DNA of 64,000 bases from Gillisia sp. (GCA_024635655.1 JAGXIL010000062.1:62001-126000); one strand, 5' to 3'; shown: positions 8,965-18,742, counted from the first letter of the stretch. The notes: generated from the sequence alone by a model not told the origin. Numbers and translations are program-made.

Positions 8965-9423
8965 ATGAGAAAAGCTGTTTTTCCGGGTTCATTTGACCCT
9001 ATCACCTTAGGACATGTTGATATTATTGAGCGAGCCCTTCCCCTTTTTGAGGAGATCATCCTTGCTATAGGCATAAATGCCGATAAAAAATATATGTTTT
9101 CCCTCGAAGAGCGGATCCATTTTCTCGCGGAAACTTTTAAAGCGGAACAGAAAATTAAGGTCTTGTCGTATGAAGGCCTTACGGTAGATTTGTGCAAAAA
9201 AGAAAATGCCGGTTTTATTCTTCGTGGGCTTCGAAATGCTGTAGACCTGGATTACGAAAAGACCATTGGCCAGACCAATTACAAAATGGCCGGCATAGAA
9301 ACCGTATTTTTAATTGCTTCTTCCGGAAAAAGCCATATCTCATCTTCGGTGGTTAGGGATGTAAGAAAGAACGGCGGAAATTTTGCCTTCATGGTTCCCA
9401 AATCAGTAGCTGAAAGCAAATAA
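8965..9423 (+). CDS. coaD: Pantetheine-phosphate adenylyltransferase
   Basis: 152 residues plus stop. Catalyses the penultimate step of coenzyme A synthesis, transferring AMP from ATP to 4'-phosphopantetheine. The nucleotidyltransferase motif GSFDPITLGHVDII (T-x-G-H) is at the N terminus, the central ILRGLRNAVDLDYE is the pantetheine-binding stretch, and ISSSVVRDV near the C terminus is the second nucleotide-binding motif. The start at 8965 begins MRKAVFPGSFDP as in the family; an in-frame TTG at 8944 lies inside the promoter box. It converges with the TonB receptor gene with only 21 bp between. Confidence 0.95.
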   Translation: MRKAVFPGSFDPITLGHVDIIERALPLFEEIILAIGINADKKYMFSLEERIHFLAETFKAEQKIKVLSYEGLTVDLCKKENAGFILRGLRNAVDLDYEKTIGQTNYKMAGIETVFLIASSGKSHISSSVVRDVRKNGGNFAFMVPKSVAESK

Positions 9424-9444
9424 TTTCCTTGAATTAAGCAGCAA

Positions 9445-11799
9445 CTAAAACTGATATTCCAGTCCGAACCCTGCATAGTAATTACGCGGGTTCCCCGGAT
9501 AGTAATACCTTGGCGCTGCGCCTCCAAACCCAACGGCATTAGGAAGGACACTGGCCGCATATTTCTCATCAAAAATGTTATTTACTCCTGCAGAGAATAA
9601 AGCCGATAAATTTGGGATAAGCTCGAGATCATAGGTTGCTCTTACATTCACGAGCTTATAATCATCTGTAAAACCTGAATTTTCGTCATTAAGAGGTATT
9701 TCTCCTACTGCAAGTAAATTGGTGTAGAGCGTCAAATTCTTATAAATTGCATCCATTCCAAGATTTATAGTACTTTCCGGAACACCCGGTAATCTGTTTC
9801 CGCTAAAATCATTGTCCATGTTGGTAAAATCCTCAAATTCGAAAAAGTTCAGCGATCCATTGGCATAAGGCCGCAACTGAAGTTCAGGAAATAAACTAAA
9901 GGAATAATTTACTAAAAATTCCATGCCGTTGTGGCTCGTTTCGCCGGCGTTGATCCCTACGAATCTATCTTCAGCAACCCTTTGCGCCACCAGGAGATCT
10001 TCAATTTGTATAGAATATAGCGCTACCTCTGTATATAATTTATTGTCCAGCCAGTTTCCTTTAAACCCAATTTCATAGTTAATACCGGTCTCCGGTAGCA
10101 GGTCTGTATTAATTTGTCCTTCTGGGGTTAAAGTTTCAGCAACCCCGGGAATAGAAAAGCCGTGGCTTATAGATCCGTATAAATTTTTAGCTTCATCAAG
10201 TTCATAGGTTATACCTAATCTTGGAGAAATAATTGTTTTAAACTTATAATCCCCGGTTTGGTCAACCTCATCCTGGACAAAAAGATCGGAAAGACTGTAT
10301 TTGGTTACATTTATATTCATACCTGTTTCTACTCGAAGTCTTTCAGAAACATTGAGGGCTGCCTGTGCGAAAATGTTGGAATAATTTCTATCCTGCTCAT
10401 TATTGCTCAACCGCTCTCCCAATACACTTCCCTGGTTTTCAAATTGTCGGAATAAATTCTCAAAAGTTCCGGTTTCGTACCATTCCCTGTAATATTCAGC
10501 TCCAAAACTTAATTGGGAATCCAGTTCCAGGATGGAAGTATCTAAATTAAACCGGGTCCTGGCTCCTGCAGAGATACGCTCCTCCTTCAATATATCAAAA
10601 GGACGTGGCTCATAGGCATCTCTAAAGTTTAAAAATACGCTGGTCATATTGCTGAAATTATCAGAAAAATTATGAGTATAGGAAACTCCCAAAAGCCCCC
10701 TGTCATACGATTCAAATCCGCGCGACTCTGCCCAGTTGGCATCAGCTACCTCGGGGCTATTTCTAAAATCCTCTTCATTTATCGAGCTTGGGATAAAAGC
10801 TTTCAATCGGGTGAAATTAGCCAAAAAATCGAGCTTATTTCCACCATTGGTAGTGAGACCGGCATTGACAAGTAAGGATTTTCTATTGTATTCACTGTTT
10901 TCCCGAAAGCCATTGGTTTTCATATCGTTGTAATTGACAAACAGGGATGTATTCTCTGTACCATGTGAGGCTGAGACAGTTTTGCGTTGCATATTGAAAC
11001 TTCCGAAAGTGGTTCTCACTGAAGCCTGGGTTTCTCCCGGAACCGCTTCTGCAGCATAAAGGTTAATGACACCTCCTAATCCGGCACCAAAAATACTTGA
11101 AGCCGGACCTTTAATAATTTCTACTCTGGAAAGAGATTCAGGGTCAAAATCATCGAGAGTTAGCTCCCCTTCAGCTGTGGTAAGAGGTATTCCGTTAAAG
11201 TACGCCTGGATCCTGTTAGTGCTATATTGAGACCTGGCTCCTATACCCCTAATATTGAGTTTAGTAGTATTAAGTGCGCCCTGATTAACATAAACCCCGG
11301 GGACATTATTGAAAGCCTGGGCAAAATTTGTCTGGTCTATCCGGTTTAGATCCCGTTCTGATATGACATTTACGGCCGCAGGTATTTCTCTAAGTTCTGC
11401 AGGTATTAATGTACTTCTTATAATTACTTCGGAAAGATCTTCCAGGCCAGGTATAAGGTAAATATTTACAGCCTCATTTGAAGCTGTTACCTTTACTGTT
11501 TTGTTTTCGAAACCTATGGCTGAAACAATCAGTTCAGCCGGCAACCTATTTAAATCAACACGAAAATTTCCCTGAAGATCTGAAATACCAATGTTGCCTG
11601 ACTCCCGGTCCCGTATATTCACATTTTCAAGCGGGGAATTATTGGTGGCATTTATGATTTTTCCTGTGACTGTTTGAGAATAAATTTTCCCAAAACCAAT
11701 CAGGAAAACCAGAAGTACTATTTTATTTTTCAATTTCAATAAATTAATCTTAGATCCTCCAAATAGAAAGGATAGTTTATGATTAAGAACCAGAAGCAT
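9445..11799 (-). CDS. TonB-dependent outer-membrane receptor with CarboxypepD_reg-like domain
   Basis: 784 residues. After a hydrophobic signal segment ending near YSQ comes a CarboxypepD_reg-like beta-sandwich (TVTGKIINATNNSPLENVNI), a plug domain (IPAAVNVISERDLNRID ... FNGIPLTTAEGELTLDDFD ... VEIIKGPASSIFGAGLGGVIN) and a 22-strand barrel ending in GFGLEYQF with the terminal Phe needed for BAM insertion. No SusD partner is adjacent, and the plug resembles siderophore/iron-chelate receptors more than SusC, so iron or another chelate is the likely cargo; this is inference. The ATG at 11799 gives an unusually long signal n-region. A TTG at 11739 would give a compact signal peptide starting MKLKNKIVLLVFLIGF and may be the true start. 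Confidence 0.9.
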   Translation of the reverse strand: MLLVLNHKLSFLFGGSKINLLKLKNKIVLLVFLIGFGKIYSQTVTGKIINATNNSPLENVNIRDRESGNIGISDLQGNFRVDLNRLPAELIVSAIGFENKTVKVTASNEAVNIYLIPGLEDLSEVIIRSTLIPAELREIPAAVNVISERDLNRIDQTNFAQAFNNVPGVYVNQGALNTTKLNIRGIGARSQYSTNRIQAYFNGIPLTTAEGELTLDDFDPESLSRVEIIKGPASSIFGAGLGGVINLYAAEAVPGETQASVRTTFGSFNMQRKTVSASHGTENTSLFVNYNDMKTNGFRENSEYNRKSLLVNAGLTTNGGNKLDFLANFTRLKAFIPSSINEEDFRNSPEVADANWAESRGFESYDRGLLGVSYTHNFSDNFSNMTSVFLNFRDAYEPRPFDILKEERISAGARTRFNLDTSILELDSQLSFGAEYYREWYETGTFENLFRQFENQGSVLGERLSNNEQDRNYSNIFAQAALNVSERLRVETGMNINVTKYSLSDLFVQDEVDQTGDYKFKTIISPRLGITYELDEAKNLYGSISHGFSIPGVAETLTPEGQINTDLLPETGINYEIGFKGNWLDNKLYTEVALYSIQIEDLLVAQRVAEDRFVGINAGETSHNGMEFLVNYSFSLFPELQLRPYANGSLNFFEFEDFTNMDNDFSGNRLPGVPESTINLGMDAIYKNLTLYTNLLAVGEIPLNDENSGFTDDYKLVNVRATYDLELIPNLSALFSAGVNNIFDEKYAASVLPNAVGFGGAAPRYYYPGNPRNYYAGFGLEYQF

Positions 11800-12124
11800 T
11801 TAATTTGCAGTATAAACAATCTAAGCCACCTCTATTTTAGTAACTTAAATATACAATTCGTGATAAGGTTTCTTTATTACTTATGGTAATTAGATTTTTC
11901 AGATAGGTTATCTTACTCTTTACACCCTTTAAGCGATCTTAACTTGCTCCATTAGAATCCCCTTACTTTTATAAAAAATAAAAATACTTCATAATATAGA
12001 GCTTAAAAGAATATTACTTAGGATTAGGTTTACTTTAACAAGTAAGGACTTGCCTAAAGAAAATAATAGTTTTGGTGCCTATTGAGATTATAGGTATGTT
12101 TATAACCTTAATTTTAAGTTTCTT
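11800..12124. other. 325-bp divergent intergenic region
   Basis: AT-rich spacer between the TonB receptor (minus) and the M14 carboxypeptidase (plus). I see no small gene. Short inverted pieces occur, such as TACTT-TAAC-AAGTA around 12031-12044 and CCTAT ... ATAGG around 12079-12095, which could be operator half-sites. No convincing Fur box or -7 box was recognised. Confidence 0.4.
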
Positions 12125-13876
12125 ATGAAAAAAATCTATGCAGCCCTCCTGGCAGCTATCTGCCTGACTTCTTGTGATTTATCTAAATACAGGCTAGTTC
12201 AGGATTATGATTTTGAAACTGTTTTTGAAAGCTCCAAAGGCACAGAAACTGCTACTTATGCGCAGATCATAGAATATTACACCCAACTCTCTCAAGCCTA
12301 CCCCTCAATAGATATCAAAGAATTTGGCCAGACAGACAGCGGTGAGCCACTACATTTAGTGACATATAGTCCTGATGAAGATTTTGATATTGACAGTCAG
12401 CGGGAAAATCATACAATCGTTTTTATAAACAATGGGATCCATCCCGGGGAAAGCGATGGAATTGATGCCACAATGATGTTATTCAGGGATCTGGCACAAG
12501 ACTCCCTTCCCAAACCAAAGAACACAATTCTTGTCACTATTCCTGTCTACAACGTTGGAGGAGCGTTAAACCGAAATTCAACATCCCGAACCAATCAGCA
12601 TGGGCCTGCAGAATATGGCTTTAGAGGAAACGCCCGAAACTATGACTTAAACCGGGATTTCATTAAAGCCGACACCAGGAATACCAGAAGCTTCTACGAA
12701 ATCTTTCATAGTGTAAATCCCGATATTTTTGTAGACACCCACGTAAGTAACGGAGCTGATTATCAATACACCCTAACTCACCTTTTTACACAACATAATA
12801 AACTGGGAGGAGAACTGGGAGAATATCTTCAAAACCGTATGATCCCATCATTTGAGAGATCCTTATGGGAACACGACTGGGAGATCACGCCTTACGTAAA
12901 TGTTTTTAATGAAGTTCCCGATGAAGGTATTGTACAATTTCTTGATAATCCGCGATATTCCACAGGATATGCAGCTTTGTGGAACACCCTGGGTTTAATG
13001 ATAGAAACTCATATGCTAAAACCATATCAGGACCGGGTGGAAGGAACCTATAGAGCATTACAGTCATTAATAGATGTTTCTGAAAGAGATTATGCTACCA
13101 TTAAAGATCTTAGGGCAAGAGCACAACGAAAGTATCTAACAGAAAGGTTTTATCCTGTAAATTTTGAAGTGGACAGCAGTACCGTTTCCACAATAGATTT
13201 TAAAGGTTATGAAGGGGAAACTGTTACCAGCGAACTCACAGGAGGAGAAAGGCTATCATACGACAGGGAACAGCCGTTTGAAAAAGAAATAGAATATTAT
13301 AATACGTTTGTCCCTTCAGATAAGATTGAAATCCCCAGGGCATATATTATTCCGCAGGGGTGGTGGAACGTGGTGAACACACTTAGAGAGAATAAGGTAG
13401 AAATGACCCCTTTTGCACAGGATACCGCCATGTTGGTTGAAGTTTATAGAATTGAAGATTATGAAACCTATACCAGTCCTTATGAAGGTCATTACCCTCA
13501 TTATAATACCGAGGTTAGCAAACAATTTGAAACCGTAAATTTTAGAAAGGGTGATTTGTATATTAAAACCTTCCAGCCCGCGGTAAGATACTTACTGGAA
13601 ACTCTGGAGCCCGTGACTACTGATTCCTTCTTCAACTGGAATTTTTTCGACACGATTCTTCAGCAAAAAGAAGGTTTTTCTCCCTATGTTTTTGAAGATG
13701 TCGCTAAACAATTATTAGAAGAAGACCCGGACCTTAAGGAGGAATTTGAGACTAAAAAAAGAGAAGACAGGGATTTTTCAAATGATCCTAAAGCACAGCT
13801 TGACTGGCTACACAAAAGTTCAGACAATTATGAAACGGCACATTTACGCTACCCTGTCTTTAGGGTCAGCCGTTAA
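12125..13876 (+). CDS. M14-family zinc carboxypeptidase lipoprotein
   Basis: 583 residues. The N terminus MKKIYAALLAAICLTSC is a lipoprotein signal (lipobox LTSC, Cys 16). The M14 domain shows the zinc motif HPGESDG (H-x-x-E) near residue 104, NRDFIKAD, the third zinc ligand in DTHVSNGADYQYTL, and the catalytic Glu region in IETHMLKPYQDR. Such enzymes remove C-terminal residues from peptides or cleave peptidoglycan stem peptides. About 250 further residues after the catalytic domain form a beta-rich C-terminal part typical of this Bacteroidota subfamily. It overlaps the convergent NUDIX gene by 33 bp. Substrate is not evident. Confidence 0.88.
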   Translation: MKKIYAALLAAICLTSCDLSKYRLVQDYDFETVFESSKGTETATYAQIIEYYTQLSQAYPSIDIKEFGQTDSGEPLHLVTYSPDEDFDIDSQRENHTIVFINNGIHPGESDGIDATMMLFRDLAQDSLPKPKNTILVTIPVYNVGGALNRNSTSRTNQHGPAEYGFRGNARNYDLNRDFIKADTRNTRSFYEIFHSVNPDIFVDTHVSNGADYQYTLTHLFTQHNKLGGELGEYLQNRMIPSFERSLWEHDWEITPYVNVFNEVPDEGIVQFLDNPRYSTGYAALWNTLGLMIETHMLKPYQDRVEGTYRALQSLIDVSERDYATIKDLRARAQRKYLTERFYPVNFEVDSSTVSTIDFKGYEGETVTSELTGGERLSYDREQPFEKEIEYYNTFVPSDKIEIPRAYIIPQGWWNVVNTLRENKVEMTPFAQDTAMLVEVYRIEDYETYTSPYEGHYPHYNTEVSKQFETVNFRKGDLYIKTFQPAVRYLLETLEPVTTDSFFNWNFFDTILQQKEGFSPYVFEDVAKQLLEEDPDLKEEFETKKREDRDFSNDPKAQLDWLHKSSDNYETAHLRYPVFRVSR

Positions 13877-14467
13877 AAATTGCTTAGGAAAAAGTAATTT
13901 AATATTGGCGTAGGATTTTGTCAGGGCTTTTTTAGTTTTGGTGAAATCTTTCCATTTTACTTTTTTAATTCCTTCCTTATGTTCAGGGACTAGTTCCCCA
14001 ACATAAGAAGTGGACATTTCAAACCAATGCGTCTCTTTTAATTTGAATTTATCCTTGCGTTTAAAAATATGATAGGTCTTTTGTAAGAACCCTGTAATCT
14101 CCAGATCTTGCACCCCTGTTTCTTCCATCACCTCCCTTATAGCCGAATCCTCTATACTCTCCCCATCTTCAGTTTTACCTTTTGGCAGATCCCAGCGTTT
14201 ATTTCTGTAAATAAATAAAATTTCCTTTTTATCATTTATCACCATTCCCCCTGCGGCAATTACCAGTGGCAGCTTTTTAAAAAGATGTTTAAGTAATTTT
14301 TCCTCCTTTTCATGGTAAAGGTTGACATACATTAATTCTCCATCTGTGATCTTCTTCAGGATTTGATTAAACTTCGCTGTTTTTATAGGAATGGAGGTAT
14401 ACATATCACCATAATTTTTTTTAGTTGACAAAATCATGGGAATATCATTTACAAAAACTTTATACAT
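13844..14467 (-). CDS. NUDIX hydrolase
   Basis: 207 residues. The NUDIX box starting GKTEDGESIEDSAIR and ending EVMEETGV (about residues 92-115) fits G-x5-E-x7-REU-x-EE-x-GU exactly. NUDIX enzymes hydrolyse nucleoside diphosphates linked to another moiety; the substrate cannot be read from the sequence. The N-terminal 60 residues are an extra domain common to Bacteroidota homologs. The start at 14467 (MYKVFVNDIPM) is chosen because an upstream ATG at 14590 would run deep into pyrE. The 5' end is only 7 bp from the divergent pyrE start, so each promoter must lie within the other gene. The 3' end overlaps the carboxypeptidase gene. Confidence 0.9.
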   Translation of the reverse strand: MYKVFVNDIPMILSTKKNYGDMYTSIPIKTAKFNQILKKITDGELMYVNLYHEKEEKLLKHLFKKLPLVIAAGGMVINDKKEILFIYRNKRWDLPKGKTEDGESIEDSAIREVMEETGVQDLEITGFLQKTYHIFKRKDKFKLKETHWFEMSTSYVGELVPEHKEGIKKVKWKDFTKTKKALTKSYANIKLLFPKQFLTADPKDRVA

Positions 14468-14470
14468 TTG
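14463..14470 (+). promoter_or_regulatory. Candidate -7 box TACATTTG for pyrE overlapping the NUDIX start codon
   Basis: TACATTTG is a perfect TAnnTTTG match only 4 nt before the pyrE ATG at 14475, and it contains the complement of the NUDIX start codon (14465-14467). If used, the pyrE mRNA would be leaderless or nearly so. Confidence 0.5.
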
Positions 14471-14474
14471 CAGT

Positions 14475-15116
14475 ATGATTTTAAATAAAGAAACAGCGAT
14501 TAAAACAGCTGAATTATTGTTGCAAATTAAAGCAATAAAATTAGAACCACAACAACCCTTTACCTGGGCCAGTGGATGGCAATCTCCCATTTACTGTGAT
14601 AATAGAATAATTTTATCCTATCCTCCCATTCGAAATTACGTTCGTGAACAATTTGCCCGCCAGATTGAAGAACTTTATGGAAAGCCAGATGTAATCGCAG
14701 GAGTTGCCACCGGAGCTATTGGGATTGGCATGTTGGTAGCCGAAATTATGAATCTTCCTTTTGTTTACGTACGTCCTGAACCAAAAGGCCACGGCAGGAA
14801 GAATCAAATAGAGGGAGTTTTGCATAAAGGCCAGAATGTTGTGGTGATCGAAGACCTAATTAGCACAGGGAACAGTAGTCTAAATGCGGTTAACGCTCTT
14901 AAGGAAGCCCAGGTAACCATCAAAGGTATGCTGGCAATTTTCACCTACGGATTTAAAACATCCATAGATAATTTTAAAGATGCCAATATAGACCTTCACA
15001 CCTTAAGTAATTATGACCAGCTGATTGAGACTGCATTAAAAACTAATTATATTAACCAATCTGAAGCCGGAACCTTAAAATCCTGGCGACAAGACCCCAG
15101 TAACTGGAAACCGTAA
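14475..15116 (+). CDS. pyrE: Orotate phosphoribosyltransferase
   Basis: 213 residues. Transfers phosphoribosyl from PRPP to orotate, giving OMP in pyrimidine synthesis. The PRPP loop VVIEDLISTGNSS (D-x-x-x-T-G-x-S) sits near residue 125; PFTWASGWQSPIYCDNR near the N terminus is the orotate-binding region, and VRPEPKGHGRKNQIEG is the flexible catalytic loop with the dimer-shared lysine and histidine. The start at 14475 fits the family N terminus; an in-frame ATG at 14436 would lie within the NUDIX gene. Two bases separate it from the following SRPBCC gene, which is probably cotranscribed. Confidence 0.95.
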   Translation: MILNKETAIKTAELLLQIKAIKLEPQQPFTWASGWQSPIYCDNRIILSYPPIRNYVREQFARQIEELYGKPDVIAGVATGAIGIGMLVAEIMNLPFVYVRPEPKGHGRKNQIEGVLHKGQNVVVIEDLISTGNSSLNAVNALKEAQVTIKGMLAIFTYGFKTSIDNFKDANIDLHTLSNYDQLIETALKTNYINQSEAGTLKSWRQDPSNWKP

Positions 15117-15118
15117 CT

Positions 15119-15511
15119 ATGAATTTAGAAAGTCCAAAAGTAACTACAAAAAAGAGCCAGCAGGAAATGTATAACTTCCTGAACAATGTTGAAAATTACC
15201 AGCAGGTAATGCCAGAGAGTCTTGAGAAATTTGAAGTAACCTCACCAAATAGTTTTCTATTTGCCCTTAAGGGAATGCCCCAAATAGAATTGCAGATCAA
15301 AGAAACCCGTGAACCGGAATTAATTATCTTAGGTTCAACTGCTGAAAAATTTGATTTCACCATAGACCTGGTTATTGAACCGGCAGGAGAAGAACAAAGT
15401 GAGGTTCAATTATTTTTTGAAGGAAAATTTAATACTATGATGGCGATGATGGTCAAAGGCCCATTAAAAAAGTTCATTACCACCTTAAGTGAGAACATAA
15501 AAGAGGTTTAA
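15119..15511 (+). CDS. SRPBCC-fold protein downstream of pyrE
   Basis: 130 residues. The pattern of an N-terminal helix (SQQEMYNFLNNVENYQQVMP), antiparallel beta strands and a long C-terminal helix (MMVKGPLKKFITTLSENI) resembles the START/SRPBCC ligand-binding fold (polyketide cyclase-like). No catalytic residues can be assigned. The gene begins 2 bp after pyrE and is likely cotranscribed; it overlaps the 3' end of convergent birA by 4 bp. A specific role is unknown. Confidence 0.75.
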   Translation: MNLESPKVTTKKSQQEMYNFLNNVENYQQVMPESLEKFEVTSPNSFLFALKGMPQIELQIKETREPELIILGSTAEKFDFTIDLVIEPAGEEQSEVQLFFEGKFNTMMAMMVKGPLKKFITTLSENIKEV

Positions 15512-16239
15512 AAAAGCAGCTTTAGCTCTTTTAAGTCATAAAAGCGCAGTTGTTCATCCTCCACCTCAACTTTTAAATGTCCGGTGGGAGTTATTCCCTT
15601 GATTATTCCGCTGAAGAGGTTTCCGTTTGGCAGTTCAAAGGTCGAGACCTTATTTCTTCGGAAAAGTACACTTTCATACTTTACTATTGCACTTTCTGAA
15701 GAGATTTTGCCCAGATTCTGTAGATTGTTATGAAGGTTCAACAATAACAAACTTCTAACAGCCTCCAGGTCAAAATGTTTTCCAGCTAAAGTTCTTAATG
15801 AAGAAGCTTTTGGCAACCCCGGAAAACCTACTTGATTAACGTTGAGACCAATTCCTATAATTGAAGCTGCTATGTTGCCAGTACTAAGAATATTCTCAAT
15901 TAAGATCCCGCCTATTTTATAATTCGCTGCCATAATGTCGTTGGGCCATTTTAAGCTTAACAGGTTAATTTTTAGCTCTTTTAAACTTTCCAAAACAGCC
16001 ATTCCTGTACTTGTACTCAATAAAAATTGTTCCTCGGAATTTAAGGCAGGTTTTGGAAAAACCACACTCATAGTAAGGTTTTCACCTCCATTAGAAACCC
16101 ATCCCGCACCCCTTTGTCCCCTACCAGATGTTTGGGTCTCTGCTACCACACAAAAGGGCCCTACACCCTTGTTAGATTGATAGTATTCCCTTGCCAGGGT
16201 ATTTGTTGATTCAGTGGCACTAACTTTGATAATACGCAT
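15508..16239 (-). CDS. birA: Biotin--[acetyl-CoA-carboxylase/pyruvate carboxylase] ligase
   Basis: 243 residues. Activates biotin with ATP and attaches it to a lysine of carrier domains. The signature GRGQRGAGWVSNGGENL (about residue 38), LKWPNDIMA and KIGGILIE are the biotinyl-AMP binding motifs. The protein starts directly in the catalytic domain and lacks the N-terminal winged-helix of E. coli BirA, so it should be a ligase only and not a repressor. A small C-terminal SH3-like domain follows. A plausible client is the pyruvate carboxylase at 1.5-4.9 kb. It is divergent from rsfS and converges with the SRPBCC gene. Confidence 0.95.
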   Translation of the reverse strand: MRIIKVSATESTNTLAREYYQSNKGVGPFCVVAETQTSGRGQRGAGWVSNGGENLTMSVVFPKPALNSEEQFLLSTSTGMAVLESLKELKINLLSLKWPNDIMAANYKIGGILIENILSTGNIAASIIGIGLNVNQVGFPGLPKASSLRTLAGKHFDLEAVRSLLLLNLHNNLQNLGKISSESAIVKYESVLFRRNKVSTFELPNGNLFSGIIKGITPTGHLKVEVEDEQLRFYDLKELKLLF

Positions 16240-16307
16240 GTATATAAATAGACTAATTATTGGCGTTAAATGTTATGTTAACAAGCCGGGAAAAAGATTT
16301 AAAGTGA

Positions 16308-16315
16308 TAACTTTG
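16308..16315 (+). promoter_or_regulatory. Candidate -7 box TAACTTTG for rsfS-ftsH
   Basis: A perfect TAnnTTTG box ending 18 nt before the rsfS ATG at 16334; it supports that start over an upstream ATG at 16214. Confidence 0.6.
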
Positions 16316-16333
16316 CGTAAAGAAATAAATTTA

Positions 16334-16705
16334 ATGGCAAAAAAAGAAACGAACAACGATCAACTTATTGCTCACATCATTAAAGGAATAGAAGAGGTAA
16401 AAGGGAACAACATCGATATTCTTGACTTAAGGGAAATTGAAAACACTGTTTGTGATTATTTTGTTATCTGTAGTGGTACTTCAAATACACAGGTAAACGC
16501 CATCGTTAATTCCGTACAAAAAATCGTAAGTAAATCCATAAAGGACAAGCCCTGGCACATTGAAGGAAGTGATAATGCAGAATGGGTGTTAATGGATTAT
16601 GTAACTGTTGTAGTTCATGTATTTCAAAAACACATCCGGGAGTATTACGATATTGAAAGTTTATGGGGGGATGCAAAGACAACCACCATTAAAACAAACT
16701 ATTAA
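16334..16705 (+). CDS. rsfS: Ribosome silencing factor RsfS
   Basis: 123 residues. RsfS binds ribosomal protein uL14 and blocks subunit joining when nutrients are short. The family motifs are clear: DILDLREIENTVCDYFVICSG, then DKPWHIEGSDNAEWVLMDY and VVVHVFQKHIREYYDIESLW. The start at 16334 (MAKKETNN) is preferred because a perfect -7 box lies 18 nt upstream, and the longer frame from 16214 would overlap birA. ftsH follows after 21 bp on the same strand and may share the transcript. In Bacteroidota rsfS-ftsH-LUD-cdsA is a common order. Confidence 0.95.
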   Translation: MAKKETNNDQLIAHIIKGIEEVKGNNIDILDLREIENTVCDYFVICSGTSNTQVNAIVNSVQKIVSKSIKDKPWHIEGSDNAEWVLMDYVTVVVHVFQKHIREYYDIESLWGDAKTTTIKTNY

Positions 16706-16726
16706 AAATTAATTTAGAATTTAAGG

Positions 16727-18742
16727 ATGGCGAATAAGCAATCAAATAAAAAAATAGAGCCAAAAAAACCAAAATTCAATGCATATTGGATATATGCGGC
16801 GATTATTGTGATTTTTTTGGGGATCAATTTCTTTGGCGGAGGAGGGTTCAATGAACCAGCCAAAACAAATCCCGCAGAATTTGAATCCTTTTTAAGGCAA
16901 GGTGATGTAGATCGAGTGGTTATTGTAAACCGAAATCAGGCAAAGGTTTATCTTACTGAAGAGGCTAAAGGAAAAGATATTCATAGAAAGGCAACTGAAA
17001 GCGAACTATTTGCTGCAGGAGACAATCCGGCTTATACCTTTGAATTTGGAGATCTTCAGAATTTTGAAAACACCATTCAAGAGGTCAAAGAAGATCAAAA
17101 TATTGATACTGTTGTAACCTATAACACACAATCTAATGTTTGGGGAGATATCCTTTTAACCTTGTTACCTTTTATTCTTATTATAGGAATCTGGATCTTT
17201 ATAATGCGTAAGATGAGTTCCGGTGCCGGTGGTGGCGCAGGAGGTCAGATCTTTAACATTGGTAAATCAAAAGCTAAACTCTTTGACCAGAATACAGATG
17301 TAAAAACATCATTTAAAGATGTTGCAGGTCTTGAAGGCGCTAAGGAAGAGATACAGGAGATCGTTGATTTCCTGAAACAACCCGAGAAATATACCGCGTT
17401 AGGTGGTAAAATACCCAAAGGTGCATTATTGGTAGGCCCTCCGGGAACAGGAAAAACATTACTGGCTAAAGCGGTTGCAGGAGAGGCAAAAGTTCCTTTC
17501 TTCTCTCTGTCAGGATCAGATTTTGTAGAGATGTTCGTAGGTGTTGGAGCTTCAAGGGTACGTGACCTTTTTAAACAGGCAAAAGAGAAATCTCCTTCCA
17601 TTATTTTCATTGATGAAATAGATGCTATCGGGCGTGCGAGAGGAAAAAGTAATTTTTCCGGATCTAACGATGAAAGAGAAAATACCCTAAACCAGCTACT
17701 TACAGAAATGGATGGGTTTGGTACAAATACCAATGTAATTGTTATTGCCGCTACCAACCGCGCAGATGTTCTGGATAAAGCATTAATGAGAGCCGGGCGT
17801 TTTGACCGCCAGATCTACGTTGACCTTCCGGATGTAAGAGAGCGTAAGGAAATTTTTGAAGTTCATTTAAGGCCTTTAAAGAAGGTTGCTGAAGAACTAG
17901 ATGTTGATTTCCTCGCAAAACAAACTCCCGGATTCTCCGGAGCCGACATTGCAAATGTTTGTAATGAAGCTGCTCTTATAGCGGCCCGTAAAGGCAATAA
18001 AGCTGTTGGAAAACAGGATTTTCTTGATGCGGTTGACCGTATTGTGGGTGGACTTGAAAAGAAGAACAAGATCATTACCCCAGATGAGAAAAAAGCAATT
18101 GCTTTTCACGAAGCAGGCCATGCCACTGCAAGTTGGATGCTGGAACATGCAGCACCCCTGGTTAAGGTTACTATCGTACCACGGGGCCAATCCCTGGGAG
18201 CTGCCTGGTATTTGCCGGAGGAAAGATTAATTGTTAGGCCCGAGCAAATGCTTGATGAAATGTGTGCTGCCCTTGGGGGTCGTGCTGCCGAAAAGGTGAT
18301 CTTCAACAAAATCTCTACCGGAGCTTTAAGCGATCTTGAGAAAGTTACCAAACAGGCAAGAGCAATGGTGACTATATATGGATTAAATGAGAAGTTAGGA
18401 AACCTCACATTTTACGATTCCAGTGGACAGAGTGAATATAATTTTACCAAGCCTTACAGCGAGAAAACTTCTGAACTGATTGATAAAGAGATATCCAATC
18501 TTATTGAATCTCAATATCAAAGAGCAATACAGTTGCTTACAGAGAACAAAGATAAGCTAACCCAGCTGGCTGAAATTCTTCTTGATAAGGAAGTGATCTT
18601 CAAAGATGATTTGCAAAAAATATTTGGAGACAGGCCTTTCGATAAAAAAGAAGAAGTGCCTTTGGTAACTAAAAAGGGCGCTCAGGGTCCAAACTCTTCT
18701 GAAGACACTGAAATAACTGAGGATACTTCAGTTAATAAATAA
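16727..18742 (+). CDS. ftsH: ATP-dependent zinc metalloprotease FtsH
   Basis: 671 residues. Membrane-anchored AAA+ protease that extracts and degrades membrane and some soluble proteins. Two membrane segments flank a periplasmic domain (about residues 18-38 and 140-163). The AAA+ domain has Walker A GPPGTGKT (about residue 234), Walker [16 protein letters not shown] and the second region of homology with the arginine finger ([14 protein letters not shown]). The zinc protease motif HEAGH is near residue 461. The C terminus ends in an acidic, Thr/Ser-rich tail. A strong hairpin just downstream terminates it before the LUD gene. Confidence 0.97.
   Translation: MANKQSNKKIEPKKPKFNAYWIYAAIIVIFLGINFFGGGGFNEPAKTNPAEFESFLRQGDVDRVVIVNRNQAKVYLTEEAKGKDIHRKATESELFAAGDNPAYTFEFGDLQNFENTIQEVKEDQNIDTVVTYNTQSNVWGDILLTLLPFILIIGIWIFIMRKMSSGAGGGAGGQIFNIGKSKAKLFDQNTDVKTSFKDVAGLEGAKEEIQEIVDFLKQPEKYTALGGKIPKGALLVGPPGTGKTLLAKAVAGEAKVPFFSLSGSDFVEMFVGVGASRVRDLFKQAKEKSPSIIFIDEIDAIGRARGKSNFSGSNDERENTLNQLLTEMDGFGTNTNVIVIAATNRADVLDKALMRAGRFDRQIYVDLPDVRERKEIFEVHLRPLKKVAEELDVDFLAKQTPGFSGADIANVCNEAALIAARKGNKAVGKQDFLDAVDRIVGGLEKKNKIITPDEKKAIAFHEAGHATASWMLEHAAPLVKVTIVPRGQSLGAAWYLPEERLIVRPEQMLDEMCAALGGRAAEKVIFNKISTGALSDLEKVTKQARAMVTIYGLNEKLGNLTFYDSSGQSEYNFTKPYSEKTSELIDKEISNLIESQYQRAIQLLTENKDKLTQLAEILLDKEVIFKDDLQKIFGDRPFDKKEEVPLVTKKGAQGPNSSEDTEITEDTSVNK

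Noticed and set aside
11800-12124. Riboswitch or Fur-box in the divergent region
   Set aside because: No recognisable conserved riboswitch core or 19-bp Fur-like palindrome was visible by eye.
14475-15116. Longer pyrE starting at 14436
   Set aside because: It would overlap the NUDIX coding start and is not supported by the family N terminus.
17245-17757. 170-residue antisense frame inside ftsH
   Set aside because: Antisense to a clearly conserved AAA+ domain; no homology recognised and no promoter.
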